NCBI RefSeq assembly: GCF_000263195.1
Contig: NC_018748.1
Coordinates: forward strand, 3,162,001 to 3,226,000
Length of the DNA stretch: 64,000 bases
Reading direction: 5' to 3'
Source of the DNA: Emticicia oligotrophica DSM 17448
Lineage (GTDB): Bacteria; Bacteroidota; Bacteroidia; Cytophagales; Spirosomataceae
Under the pieces are notes generated by a model. The model was given only the letters and a program-made list of their open reading frames with translations. It ran no database searches and was not told where the DNA came from. Below, piece by piece: positions 1 through 8,909 of this stretch (its first letter is position 1; every line of letters begins with the position of its first letter). The translations under genes were made by a program, and so were the position numbers.

Positions 1-381
1 AGCTTGGTAGTCAGATTGTTCGTAGTTGATGTTAGTTGAATTGAATTTTTGGGCGAAATTTATACAATCGGCTTTTAAATCAATGCCGCATAGTTTGACA
101 TTTATTTTTTTCTTACTTAAAAACTTCGCTACGGCCCTTAGGTTATCTCCACCACCGCTACCAATTTCATATAAATTTATATTTTCAGTATAATTTGAAA
201 ATATTGAATTATCGATATTATTTGAAAATATAGAATTATTAAATCCATCTATAATTACTGAATGTCCACCTAAATAACGATTGATGAAATCAAGTTCCTT
301 TAGGTTTTGGTAGAGGTCTTCTTGTGGAATGTGTTCATTATCAAGAAGTTCGGATTCATAAGAGCGAGTTTTGAAATTCAT
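1..381 (-). CDS. SAM-dependent methyltransferase, partial (runs off window start)
   Basis: The minus-strand reading frame starts at an ATG at 379-381 and is open to the window edge (127 codons). It contains a class I methyltransferase motif I (LYEIGSGGGDN) followed by a strand that fits motif II (CGIDLKA), so it probably binds S-adenosylmethionine and methylates a small molecule. Its ATG overlaps the TGA of the upstream polyketide synthase (ATGA at 378-381), which suggests translational coupling. The most likely role is tailoring the product of that type III polyketide synthase; this is inferred from context. The C-terminus is missing, so substrate class cannot be judged. Confidence 0.75.
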   Translation of the reverse strand, partial: MNFKTRSYESELLDNEHIPQEDLYQNLKELDFINRYLGGHSVIIDGFNNSIFSNNIDNSIFSNYTENINLYEIGSGGGDNLRAVAKFLSKKKINVKLCGIDLKADCINFAQKFNSTNINYEQSDYQA

Positions 382-1445
382 TTCTCTAAAATTACACTTT
401 CCATTGTTAAACCAGGGCCAAAAGCAACTGCAAAGATATTTCCCTTTTGTTGAGAATTTTCGAATATTTTTTTCAAAACAAATAAAATGGTGGGTGATGA
501 CATATTTCCATAATTACGAAGAATATCATAAGAATTCTCCAAATCAGATGCCGATAAACCTAAGGCGTTTTCTACTGCTTCAAGTATATTTTTTCCGCCC
601 GGATGTACTGCCCATTCATTGATATCGGCTTGATTGATTTGAAGTTTATCTAAAGAAGCCTTAAGTAAATGCTTCATTTCTTCTTTAATTAATTTAGGAA
701 CGTAACTCGACAAGGTCATTAAAAAACCTGTACTCGAAAGTCTCCACGACATATCTTTTTGTCCATCTAAGGCTATTTGAGAATAAAATTGTCTGATAGA
801 AAGTCCCTCTGAGGCATCATTTCCTGTAATTAGGCACGCTGCCGAACCATCAGCAAACAAGGTAGAAGAAAGTATGGCATCGGTATCATTTGATTTTTGA
901 AAATGGATAGTACAAAGCTCCGTGCACACCACCAAAACCTTTGAATTGGTATCAGCTCTACAAAAAGCATCGGCTATTTTAAGGGCATGTAGAGCTGCAT
1001 AACAACCCATGAAATTTACTGAAGTTCGCACAATATTGGTTGATAAGCCCAATTGCTGAATTAATTGTATGTCTAACCCGGGAGCTGATAAACCAGTGCA
1101 AGTAACTGTAATTAAGTGGGTAATTTCCTGAATATCAGTATCTTTAATGCAATCTTTAATAGCTTCAACAGAAAGTGCAATAGCCGCATCATTGAAAGAA
1201 TTCATTCTTGCTTCAAGTGGGGGCATCGTGCAATTATTCCCAAAGAAATTCCATTGCCCTCTGATTTTAGAGAAATCTTCAAAAACCGAATAACGGGTTT
1301 CTATGCCACTTCTATGATAGAGAATTGGTATTAACTTTTTATTTTTCTCATCAGGATTGTTGGCATCGAGCATAAACTGCATAATATCTTTTTGTTGATG
1401 ACAAAAAGCTGGTGTGGCTGTACCGATTGAAACAATCTTTGACAT
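378..1445 (-). CDS. Type III polyketide synthase (chalcone/stilbene synthase-like)
   Basis: Thiolase-fold condensing enzyme that extends an acyl-CoA starter with malonyl units to give alkylpyrone- or resorcinol-type products. With the start at MSKIVSIG (355 aa) the expected catalytic triad is visible: Cys about 148 in NFMGCYAA, His about 281 in WAVHPGG, Asn about 314 in NYGNMSSP. An in-frame ATG lies 25 codons upstream (1520), but those residues look unlike the family and the downstream start gives the normal N-terminus. It is followed, with a 4-bp ATGA overlap, by a methyltransferase, an arrangement common in bacterial type III PKS clusters. The starter unit and product cannot be read from sequence. 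Confidence 0.9.
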   Translation of the reverse strand: MSKIVSIGTATPAFCHQQKDIMQFMLDANNPDEKNKKLIPILYHRSGIETRYSVFEDFSKIRGQWNFFGNNCTMPPLEARMNSFNDAAIALSVEAIKDCIKDTDIQEITHLITVTCTGLSAPGLDIQLIQQLGLSTNIVRTSVNFMGCYAALHALKIADAFCRADTNSKVLVVCTELCTIHFQKSNDTDAILSSTLFADGSAACLITGNDASEGLSIRQFYSQIALDGQKDMSWRLSSTGFLMTLSSYVPKLIKEEMKHLLKASLDKLQINQADINEWAVHPGGKNILEAVENALGLSASDLENSYDILRNYGNMSSPTILFVLKKIFENSQQKGNIFAVAFGPGLTMESVILEK

Positions 1446-1583
1446 GCTGGTTCGAATTTTTTGGCGGGATTGATAATTAATGTACGAAGTACAACTTAAA
1501 TTGGTTGCCGAAGCTTTCAATTTAAAAAATCATCAAAAAACAATTAAGCTTGTAGATATAAACTTAAAATAAGGAAGATAGTT

Positions 1584-2675
1584 TTAGAAATTAGCAAGCA
1601 AATTTAGGTTCCAGTTTTGTTCGGGTGAGTAGTGGAGGTAACCATTTGCTACAACTAGCGGACTTGGAATATTATTATGATAAAGTGAGCCTGTTCCTAA
1701 GCCTTGTGGCATAAGGTTTTTGTATTCGGCAGTAAATTGGGCGATGGCATTTAAGCCAATATTAGATTCGAGAGCAGAAGTCATCCACCAACCAATATGA
1801 AGGCGTGTAGCAATCTCAATCCATTCTCGGCAGTGTTGAAGTCCACCCAAAAGGCTTGGTTTTAAGATTATATAAGTAGGTTTCAGCTTTTTTAGAAGCT
1901 GCATTTTCTGCACGTAATCTGTTACGCCGATTAATTCTTCATCAAGAGCAACAGCAATCGCACCGTTTTGACATAAATTGGCCATTGTTTCAGTTTGCTG
2001 CGGTTTGATTGGTTGTTCGATGCTATGAATTTGATAATTAGCCAATTGCTTGAGTTTCTGAGGGGCATCATCTACTGAAAAAGCTCCGTTGGCATCGACT
2101 CTAAGTGTGATTTCATCGGCCGAGAACTTTTCACGAATACTTGCCAAAATAGCTAATTCTTCGTCAAAATTAATCGCACCAACTTTCATTTTAATTGTCT
2201 GAAAACCATTTTCGAGTTTTTCTCTAACCTGTCTAGCCATAAATTCAGCACTACCCATCCAAACTAAGCCATTGATATCTATTGCACGTTTACTCCTTAC
2301 AAAATCATTATTAAAAATCACTCTTTTTCCCCCATTTAAAAAGTCAAGCAAGGCCGTTTCAAAACCAAATTTGATGGATGGGAAAATATCGTCGATGAGC
2401 TGAGAGAGAATAATATTGATATTCCATTCGAATACTTCAAGGTCTAGGCTATCAAAAGTATCACAAATATTTTGTAGTACTTCTTCAAAATTCGGTATAT
2501 CATCAACACTTAAGCCTTTTAGGGGTGCGGCTTCTCCCAAACCAAAAACCGTTGGATTTTCAGAATCGAAGATTTTTATGAAATAAGTATCTTTCTCAGT
2601 ATAAACACCTCTCGAAGTTCCTGCTTCAAACCTGAACATCAAAGTGTGCTTCAACCATTTCACTTTCAGACCCAT
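1584..2675 (-). CDS. menC: o-Succinylbenzoate synthase (enolase superfamily, MenC-like)
   Basis: Enolase-superfamily enzyme of 363 aa, most likely converting SHCHC to o-succinylbenzoate in menaquinone synthesis. The N-terminal capping domain (GLGEAAPL) is followed by the barrel with the catalytic KxK motif (TIKMKVG), metal ligands in LRVDANGAF, SIEQP and ALDEEL, and the second Lys in IILKPSLLGG. The C-terminal MTSALESNIGL and GLGTGSLY segments are typical of Bacteroidota MenC. A dipeptide epimerase (same superfamily) is the alternative; no men neighbours are in the window to settle it. It is divergent from lpxK, separated by about 125 bp that must hold both promoters. Confidence 0.8.
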   Translation of the reverse strand: MGLKVKWLKHTLMFRFEAGTSRGVYTEKDTYFIKIFDSENPTVFGLGEAAPLKGLSVDDIPNFEEVLQNICDTFDSLDLEVFEWNINIILSQLIDDIFPSIKFGFETALLDFLNGGKRVIFNNDFVRSKRAIDINGLVWMGSAEFMARQVREKLENGFQTIKMKVGAINFDEELAILASIREKFSADEITLRVDANGAFSVDDAPQKLKQLANYQIHSIEQPIKPQQTETMANLCQNGAIAVALDEELIGVTDYVQKMQLLKKLKPTYIILKPSLLGGLQHCREWIEIATRLHIGWWMTSALESNIGLNAIAQFTAEYKNLMPQGLGTGSLYHNNIPSPLVVANGYLHYSPEQNWNLNLLANF

Positions 2676-2801
2676 TTAAAAATGCTTAATTTTGGCAAAA
2701 GTACAGAAACTTTTGTTTTTAATGATATAATTAGTCGATTTATATACTTTTAGAGATACTCAGCTGTTAAAATTGTTATATTTTACAAAAACCAAACCAA
2801 C

Positions 2802-3845
2802 ATGAAGTTACTTGTTTTGTTATTTAAAATAACACTTTTTCCTTTATATGGCTTGTATTACGGTATCATTTTTTTAAGAAATTACCTATATGATTCTGGA
2901 ATTTCTAAATCAATTCGTCCTAAAGTTTATACCATCAATGTTGGAAATTTGAGTTTAGGAGGTACAGGTAAAACTCCTCATGTTGAATATTTGGTTCGTT
3001 TGCTCAATAAAAAATATCAAATGAGTACTTTAAGTAGAGGCTATGGAAGACAAACCAAAGGGTTTTTAGTAGCTGATAATCAAGCAAATGCACAAATAAT
3101 AGGCGATGAACCAATGCAGTATTATTTAAAGTTTGCTCAGGAAATAAAGGTAGTTGTATGTGAAGATAGGGTAGAAGGGGTAAATAAAATACAGACAGAA
3201 TTTACTGATAATAAGCTGGTTGTATTAGATGACGCTTTTCAGCATAGAAAGATAAATCCACATTTGAATCTTTTACTTACAGAATTCGATAAGCCATTTT
3301 TTGAAGATGCTTTGGTGCCATTTGGCCGATTACGTGATATTCGCCAAAGTGCCCGAAGAGCCGATGCCGTAATAGTCACGAAGTGTCCACCTCAATTATC
3401 TCAAAATAAAAGAAATGATTTAGAGTTCGGTATAAAAAAATATACTGATAGTCAAATTCCCATTTTTTATTCTTCTATTATTTACAGGTCTATAGTGGGT
3501 TATATTCCTACAAGTACTTTTGAACTAAATCAACAATGTGTTATTGTTTCTGCAATAGCAAAACCAGAAAAATTTGTTGAATATTTGAAGACTCAAGTAC
3601 CTAACATTCAAAAAACAATTGATTTTCCTGACCATTATGCTTTTTCGAGAGATGATATTGAGAAATTACTCAAAGAATTTGGTACAAAAATTAAGTTTAT
3701 TAGTACAGAAAAAGACATGGTGAAGCTAAAGCCACTTTTAAGTAAAACTGAACAAGAAAAGTTCTTTTATGTACCAATTGAGGTAAATATTGTCGGAAAA
3801 TCTAATTTCGATGATTTTATTCTACAAGCTATTCAAACTTATTAA
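2802..3845 (+). CDS. lpxK: Tetraacyldisaccharide 4'-kinase LpxK
   Basis: Inner-membrane kinase that phosphorylates the 4' position of the lipid A disaccharide precursor (Raetz pathway). The 347-aa protein has a hydrophobic N-terminal anchor (LFKITLFPLYGLYYG), the family P-loop NLSLGGTGKTPHVEYL, the downstream LSRGYGR segment and a DDAFQHRKI motif containing catalytic Asp/His residues. Length fits the family. The caspase gene follows after only 5 bp, so the two may be co-transcribed. The lpxD-lpxC/fabZ-lpxA operon lies about 5 kb away on the other strand. Confidence 0.95.
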   Translation: MKLLVLLFKITLFPLYGLYYGIIFLRNYLYDSGISKSIRPKVYTINVGNLSLGGTGKTPHVEYLVRLLNKKYQMSTLSRGYGRQTKGFLVADNQANAQIIGDEPMQYYLKFAQEIKVVVCEDRVEGVNKIQTEFTDNKLVVLDDAFQHRKINPHLNLLLTEFDKPFFEDALVPFGRLRDIRQSARRADAVIVTKCPPQLSQNKRNDLEFGIKKYTDSQIPIFYSSIIYRSIVGYIPTSTFELNQQCVIVSAIAKPEKFVEYLKTQVPNIQKTIDFPDHYAFSRDDIEKLLKEFGTKIKFISTEKDMVKLKPLLSKTEQEKFFYVPIEVNIVGKSNFDDFILQAIQTY

Positions 3846-3850
3846 TATTT

Positions 3851-4936
3851 ATGAAGAAATACTTTTTATTACTCTTTTTGCTCGTTATCAATTTGAAGGG
3901 AATAGGGCAGCAAAAACTAGATTATAGCCGAACTTGGGTATTTATGGTTGGTGTTTTAGAGTGGGCTGATGCGAATACGTTTGCATCTTTTGACAAGAAA
4001 GGAAGGTTAGATACCAAAATCTTGAATTTCTTTCAAAAACAAGGCGTTCCTGCCAGTCAGATGCTTTATTTGAAAGACCAAAAAGCTACTACAAAGGCTG
4101 TTAGAGAGGCTTTCGCACCGTTTCTTAAACAAGCCAAAAAAGGCGATGCTTTGTTTTTTTATTATTGCGGGCATGGTTATAAAAATGATGGTGGCAAAGT
4201 ATGCTTTGCAAATTACCAAGGAGCTGACTGGACAGCCGAAGAAATTGTAAAAACTGTGAATGAAAATTTTGCAGGAAATACAGCCATTTTTACTGCTGAT
4301 TGTTGTAATTCTGGAGGTTTGGCCAAAGAAGTACAAAAGTATCCTTCAAGAAATTACGCTGCTTTGAATTCTGTGGTACCCACCGATGTTTCTACTGGTA
4401 ATTGGACTTTTTCCAATGCTTTGTTATATGGTTTAGAAGGTAGAAACTTTGTGGATATAGATAATAATGGACAAATTCAATTGCCCGAACTAGCCCAATA
4501 TATTGATACAGAAATGGCCATTGTGGAAGGACAAAAATCATTATATTTTGTTCCAAACACAATGAAGAACTTCGAGATAAAAGCTGGCGTTCCGATTAAG
4601 AAAAATAGCAGAATTGGAGAAAGAGTTCAGGTTGATTATGACGGTACTGATTGGCTTGGTTTTATTGAAAATGTGGAAGCTGATAAAAGACTAAAAGTTA
4701 GATTTTATAGTTATACAAACAATGAGGTTGAGGTGGTGGAAGCTTCAAGAGTGAAGGCTTTTAAATGTACTAAAGATTTTCCAATTGGTGCAAGAGTGAA
4801 GGTTTACAGCACCAATGATAAAGCTTGGTACGCTGCTAAAGTACTGAAAAAGTTTTCTTGTTTACACTACATTCATTATGAAGGATACGAGGATGAATAT
4901 GATGAATGGGTTTCGGTAGATATTATAAAGGAATAA
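3851..4936 (+). CDS. Secreted caspase-family (C14) protease with C-terminal Tudor-like domains
   Basis: 361 aa. A signal peptide (MKKYFLLLFLLVINLKGIG) predicts export. A caspase-like domain covers about residues 25-210, with catalytic His108 in CGHGY and Cys152 in the DCCNSGG motif, as in bacterial metacaspase-like proteins. The C-terminal part (about 255-361) holds two related segments starting GERVQVDYDGTDWLGFI and GARVKVYSTNDKAWYAAKV, the second ending in HYEGYEDEYDEWV, closely resembling Tudor-knot/agenet/MBT-type SH3-like barrels known from eukaryotic chromatin proteins. Function is unknown; the C-terminal barrels may bind a protein or glycan ligand. It shares a perfect bidirectional terminator with the convergent peroxidase gene. 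Confidence 0.8.
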   Translation: MKKYFLLLFLLVINLKGIGQQKLDYSRTWVFMVGVLEWADANTFASFDKKGRLDTKILNFFQKQGVPASQMLYLKDQKATTKAVREAFAPFLKQAKKGDALFFYYCGHGYKNDGGKVCFANYQGADWTAEEIVKTVNENFAGNTAIFTADCCNSGGLAKEVQKYPSRNYAALNSVVPTDVSTGNWTFSNALLYGLEGRNFVDIDNNGQIQLPELAQYIDTEMAIVEGQKSLYFVPNTMKNFEIKAGVPIKKNSRIGERVQVDYDGTDWLGFIENVEADKRLKVRFYSYTNNEVEVVEASRVKAFKCTKDFPIGARVKVYSTNDKAWYAAKVLKKFSCLHYIHYEGYEDEYDEWVSVDIIKE

Positions 4937-4972
4937 TAAAAGAGGAAGTATATACTTCCTCTTTTATTATTC
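4931..4972. terminator. Bidirectional intrinsic terminator between convergent genes
   Basis: A perfect inverted repeat with 20-bp arms at 4931-4950 and 4953-4972. A-runs and T-runs flank a GAGGAAGTATATACTTCCTC core. The arms contain the stop codons of both the caspase-like gene (plus) and the peroxidase gene (minus), so it can terminate transcription from either side. Confidence 0.9.
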
Positions 4973-6328
4973 CTTGAACCCTAAATCATTTCGAGATTGA
5001 GTATCATTATTCGGGAAGGCAAAGCCTGAGGGTAACTTTTTCGGACTATATCTTTGGAGATTTGGGTCATAAAGCCCGTTTTTAATAAATTCTGTTAGTT
5101 GATTTATTTCTGTTACAGAAAGGTTCAAAGGTTTAAATTCAGTAGCCAATTGCGAAGCAGGAACTTTACGGTTCTGAGCTTTTGCCGTATTCTTATAACT
5201 AATGACATCTTCTATTTTTGTAAAGGAAGCCCCATGACCATAAAACGGAGAATCTTTTAAGTTATACAGTTGGGGTACTTTAAACTTAAACATATCTTCA
5301 GCTTTACCAGTAAAACCGCCACGACCTTTGTGTTCTGCTTGAGTTTCTGTTACGCTAACTACAGTACTTAAGCCATAGGTTCCATTTTGTAAATCGTTCA
5401 TACCTAAAGCATAAAAATTCATTGCTGCTAATGAAGGCCCATTGTGGCACGCAACACAATTAGCCTTTCCAAAAAACAACTTGGCTCCACTTTTTTGCTC
5501 TTCTGTCATGGCATTATAATTTCCTTTAAGCCATTGCTGAAATGGAGCTTCGGTAGCTAATAGAGTGCGTTCATAGGCTGCAATTGCCAAACCAGCATTA
5601 ATTTTAAGTTGAAAGTTATCATTCAAATCCATGTTGGGATAGGCTTTCTTAAACATTTCTTTATAATCAGGAATTTGTTCTAAGAAGGTTTTACTGATGA
5701 AAAGACGGTGGACATCTTGCCCGGCAATCGCCTGTGTTTCTGTACCTTGAAAACCTAAATTATTTTTTTCTTTTGGCGTTCCAACTGTCCAACTCCTTTG
5801 AGTATTTTGATTGAGGTGTGTAGCCCCAAACTGACCATTCCACAAAACATTTGTCTGATAGGCTATATTCAAAGCTGATGGACTTCGGAGTGGCTGGACA
5901 TCTATTTCATTTTCTTTGTAATTGGTGGCACGCACACGTTTTTCTCCATGAACCCCAAAACCAACTCCACCATCGCCAATACCCTGCATCATACAAGCCT
6001 GAAACCCTGCCTTTACATGATGACAACTTGCACAAGAGTAGGTTTGTAAATTAGCAGCTTTTAATGGGTTTCTTCCCAAAGCAGTTTCGTGAAAGAGCAT
6101 TTGTCCAAGCTCCACTTTTTCTGCTGTTATCGGGTTTTTGGGGTCTTGGGGTATCTTTGAATAATCGTTACTTTCAGGAAGTAGCAAGCTACTCTTGCCC
6201 TTATCGTTTGTTGCTTGTGTAATGGTCATTTCAAGTTCAGTATCTGTTGAAGAAGCTGAAGTGACTGATTCGTTTGATGAACAAGCAATTATTGAGGCTA
6301 AAAGAGGAATGTATAATATTTTTTTCAT
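4967..6328 (-). CDS. Di-haem cytochrome c peroxidase family lipoprotein
   Basis: 453 aa periplasmic or membrane-attached di-haem protein. The N-terminus is a lipoprotein signal (MKKILYIPLLASIIACSS) with the lipobox Cys at residue 16. Two haem c sites are visible: C99-x-x-C102-H103 (CASCHH) and C291-x-x-C294-H295 (CVACHN), with the bacterial cytochrome c peroxidase / MauG fold signatures (ELGQMLFHETALG, GAKLFFGKANC, FYGHGASFTKIEDVI). The family reduces hydrogen peroxide with electrons from small cytochromes or carries out MauG-like oxidations; which applies here cannot be told. It stands alone and is convergent with the caspase gene. Confidence 0.9.
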   Translation of the reverse strand: MKKILYIPLLASIIACSSNESVTSASSTDTELEMTITQATNDKGKSSLLLPESNDYSKIPQDPKNPITAEKVELGQMLFHETALGRNPLKAANLQTYSCASCHHVKAGFQACMMQGIGDGGVGFGVHGEKRVRATNYKENEIDVQPLRSPSALNIAYQTNVLWNGQFGATHLNQNTQRSWTVGTPKEKNNLGFQGTETQAIAGQDVHRLFISKTFLEQIPDYKEMFKKAYPNMDLNDNFQLKINAGLAIAAYERTLLATEAPFQQWLKGNYNAMTEEQKSGAKLFFGKANCVACHNGPSLAAMNFYALGMNDLQNGTYGLSTVVSVTETQAEHKGRGGFTGKAEDMFKFKVPQLYNLKDSPFYGHGASFTKIEDVISYKNTAKAQNRKVPASQLATEFKPLNLSVTEINQLTEFIKNGLYDPNLQRYSPKKLPSGFAFPNNDTQSRNDLGFKE

Positions 6329-6511
6329 TTAAGTAGCACAGTTTTCTGATAATACTTGTGCACAATTTCAATGCCATTAAAGTATTTTGATAATACAACT
6401 TTTATCAGATTTGTTATAGATGAAAGTAAAATATTCAAACAGTGCCTTAGAGATAAGTGCGATATATTCTGAATTTGTCTCTATTTTTGTGCAATATTAA
6501 TCTTATTAGAA

Positions 6512-7441
6512 TTGCTCCAAGAACGTTCAAATATCATTAAACAAAAAGCCTTAGAACTGGGCTTTGAGGCTTGTGGTATTTCAAAAGCAGATTTTTTAGA
6601 GGAAGAAGCTCCACTCTTAGAAAAATGGTTGAATCTGAATTATCATGGGAAAATGGCATATATGGCCAATCATTTTGATAAACGCCTTGACCCGAGAAAA
6701 TTGGTAGATGGGGCGAAGTCGGTCATTACAGTTATCTTGAATTATTTTCCAGAAGAACCACTATCTACCGATGAAGATTCATACAAAATCTCAAAATATG
6801 CCTATGGTACTGATTATCATTTTGTTTTGAAAGACAAACTGAAAGATTTAATGAACTTTATTTCAGAAGAAATTGGGGAGGTAAATGGCCGAATTTTTGT
6901 AGATTCTGCCCCAGTAATGGATAAAGTTTGGGCAAAAAAGAGCGGAATTGGCTGGATTGGGAAACACTCAAATCTAATCACAAGAGAGATAGGGAGTTTC
7001 TTTTTTATCGGAGAAATCATTTGCGATTTAGAATTACAAACCGATTCTTCCATGAAAGATTACTGTGGTACTTGCACACGTTGTGTTGATGCTTGTCCGA
7101 CCGATGCGATTGTGCAGCCTTATGTAGTTGATGGCTCGAAATGCATTAGTTATTTTACGATTGAATTGAAAGAAGCCATTCCAGATGAGGTAAAAGGGCA
7201 ATTCGAAAATTGGATTTTTGGCTGTGATATTTGTCAAGATGTATGCCCGTGGAATCGTTTTTCAAAACCTTCAGAGGTTACAGATTTTAGGCAACACCCT
7301 GATTTAAAGAATTTTACTAAATCAGATTGGGAGGAAATTACACAGGAGGTTTTCCAAGAAATATTTCGAAGAAGTGCTTTAAAGAGAACAAAATTAGAAG
7401 GCTTAAAACGTAATATTAGTTTTGTCAAATTGGCTGATTAA
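6512..7441 (+). CDS. queG: Epoxyqueuosine reductase QueG
   Basis: Cobalamin- and Fe-S-dependent enzyme for the last step of queuosine biosynthesis in tRNA. The 309-aa protein has the N-terminal QueG domain ([12 protein letters not shown]) and two ferredoxin-like 4Fe-4S clusters formed by [12 protein letters not shown] and [11 protein letters not shown]. It is shorter than the E. coli enzyme, lacking much of the C-terminal HEAT-like part, as in many Bacteroidota. No in-frame ATG precedes the conserved region, so initiation at TTG (6512) is assumed. A TATTTTTG box at about 6482-6489 could be its -7 element. Confidence 0.92.
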   Translation: MLQERSNIIKQKALELGFEACGISKADFLEEEAPLLEKWLNLNYHGKMAYMANHFDKRLDPRKLVDGAKSVITVILNYFPEEPLSTDEDSYKISKYAYGTDYHFVLKDKLKDLMNFISEEIGEVNGRIFVDSAPVMDKVWAKKSGIGWIGKHSNLITREIGSFFFIGEIICDLELQTDSSMKDYCGTCTRCVDACPTDAIVQPYVVDGSKCISYFTIELKEAIPDEVKGQFENWIFGCDICQDVCPWNRFSKPSEVTDFRQHPDLKNFTKSDWEEITQEVFQEIFRRSALKRTKLEGLKRNISFVKLAD

Positions 7442-7518
7442 TTCTTGAATGTTTGAAGAATGAAAGTTCTCCATAAGTATGAGTAGTATTCCGTTAAACA
7501 CTTTACTTTTATTAAAAA

Positions 7519-8259
7519 ATGGCAGTAAAAGATAATTTTTCAAATCAGGCAAGTATTTACGCTCAGTTTCGCCCAAATTATCCGCAAGAACTTTTTGACT
7601 ATTTAGCTAAAATTGTCACCAACAAAGAAATTGTTTGGGATTGTGCCACAGGAAACGGTCAGATGGCCAAGGAATTAGCTAAAATTTTTGATAGCGTTTG
7701 TGCAACTGATATTAGTCAAAAACAGCTTGATAATGCTTTTCAAGCTTCAAATATTACCTATTCCATTGCCAGAGCAGAAGAAACTCCTTTCGCCAATGAT
7801 ACTTTTGATTTAATAACGGTAGCACAGGCAATACACTGGTTTGATTTTGAAAGATTTTATACCGAAGCAAAAAGAGTTGCTAAGCAAGATGCTGTAATTT
7901 TTATCATTGGTTATTCGATGCCTCGTTTTGAGGGAATAATAGATGAGATTTTGCAGGATTTTTACTGGAATATCACTGGCCCTTATTGGGATGCCGAAAG
8001 AAAACACATTGATAATCACTATGCATCTATTCCATTTCCTTTTGAAATAATTGAGTGTCCAAGTTTTAGTAATGAATATTTATGGACGCTCGAAATGGCA
8101 GAAGGATACTTTAACTCATGGTCTTCAATTCAGCATTATATCAAGAAAAACGGCAAAAATCCAGTAGAAGGTGTCATTGAAAAATTGAAAGAGCATTGGA
8201 AAGACCGCCAGCATGTATATTTTCCTTTGTTTACAAAAGTAGGGAGAATACAAAAATAG
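7519..8259 (+). CDS. Class I SAM-dependent methyltransferase (Methyltransf_11 type)
   Basis: 246 aa. The N-terminal half carries motif I (VWDCATGNGQMAKEL), the acidic loop (CATDISQKQL) and the post-I region (IARAEETPFANDTFDLITVAQAIHWF cut here to its key part AQAIHWFD), typical of small-molecule methyltransferases of the trans-aconitate/biotin-synthesis-like group. The substrate is unknown. The gene follows queG after 77 bp and ends 2 bp before the convergent ABC ATPase gene. Confidence 0.85.
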   Translation: MAVKDNFSNQASIYAQFRPNYPQELFDYLAKIVTNKEIVWDCATGNGQMAKELAKIFDSVCATDISQKQLDNAFQASNITYSIARAEETPFANDTFDLITVAQAIHWFDFERFYTEAKRVAKQDAVIFIIGYSMPRFEGIIDEILQDFYWNITGPYWDAERKHIDNHYASIPFPFEIIECPSFSNEYLWTLEMAEGYFNSWSSIQHYIKKNGKNPVEGVIEKLKEHWKDRQHVYFPLFTKVGRIQK

Positions 8260-8261
8260 GC

Positions 8262-8879
8262 TTATTTATAATCTCTAATATCAACAATATTATTGCAGAA
8301 AGTATATTCGTTGGGTTGATTTGAGCAGATAATTAACAACCGATTTTCAGTATGTTTTTCAATTTGTTCTAAATACCAAGCACTTCCTTGAGCATCAAGG
8401 TTTGAGGTGGGTTCATCAAGTAGAATGATGGGAGCTTCCGAGTAAAAAGCTAAACCCAGTTTGAGGCGTTGCTTCATACCCGATGAAAAATTCTTGATTG
8501 CCTTGTCTTTATGGGGCGTAAGTTGCAGATAATCAAGTAGTTGATGGGAAGTAATATTGTCTTTAAAAGGCTTGAATTTCTGATGAAATTCAATTGATTC
8601 AAGCAAAGTAAATTCTTCAACTAATTCGAGATAAGGTGCTGCAATAACAATTTTTTTGTAGATATCATCAAGAGAAACTTCCACGCCATTGAGTGTATAT
8701 GAAACTTTCCCTTCAGAATGTGGCATTACACCAATAAGTACTTGTAAAAGAGTGGATTTTCCACTACCGTTAGGCCCGACAAAGGTATAACTTTTACCTG
8801 TATCAAACCTTAAATTAACGTTTCGGAAAATCCATTCTTTACGAAATTTCTTACCTAAATTCTCTAACTCAATTGTCAT
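8262..8879 (-). CDS. ABC transporter ATP-binding protein
   Basis: 205 aa nucleotide-binding subunit. Walker A is GPNGSGKST, the Q-loop region follows, the ABC signature is a variant, FSSGMKQR, and Walker B is IILLDEPTSNLD. It is the last gene of the lpxD-lpxC/fabZ-lpxA run, 30 bp after lpxA. No permease gene is adjacent, so the substrate is unknown; in Bacteroidota this short ATPase is regularly found next to lpxA (recalled, not checked). Confidence 0.88.
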   Translation of the reverse strand: MTIELENLGKKFRKEWIFRNVNLRFDTGKSYTFVGPNGSGKSTLLQVLIGVMPHSEGKVSYTLNGVEVSLDDIYKKIVIAAPYLELVEEFTLLESIEFHQKFKPFKDNITSHQLLDYLQLTPHKDKAIKNFSSGMKQRLKLGLAFYSEAPIILLDEPTSNLDAQGSAWYLEQIEKHTENRLLIICSNQPNEYTFCNNIVDIRDYK

Positions 8880-8909
8880 ATATTTACAAATATCTCGTTG
8901 GGAAGAGAA

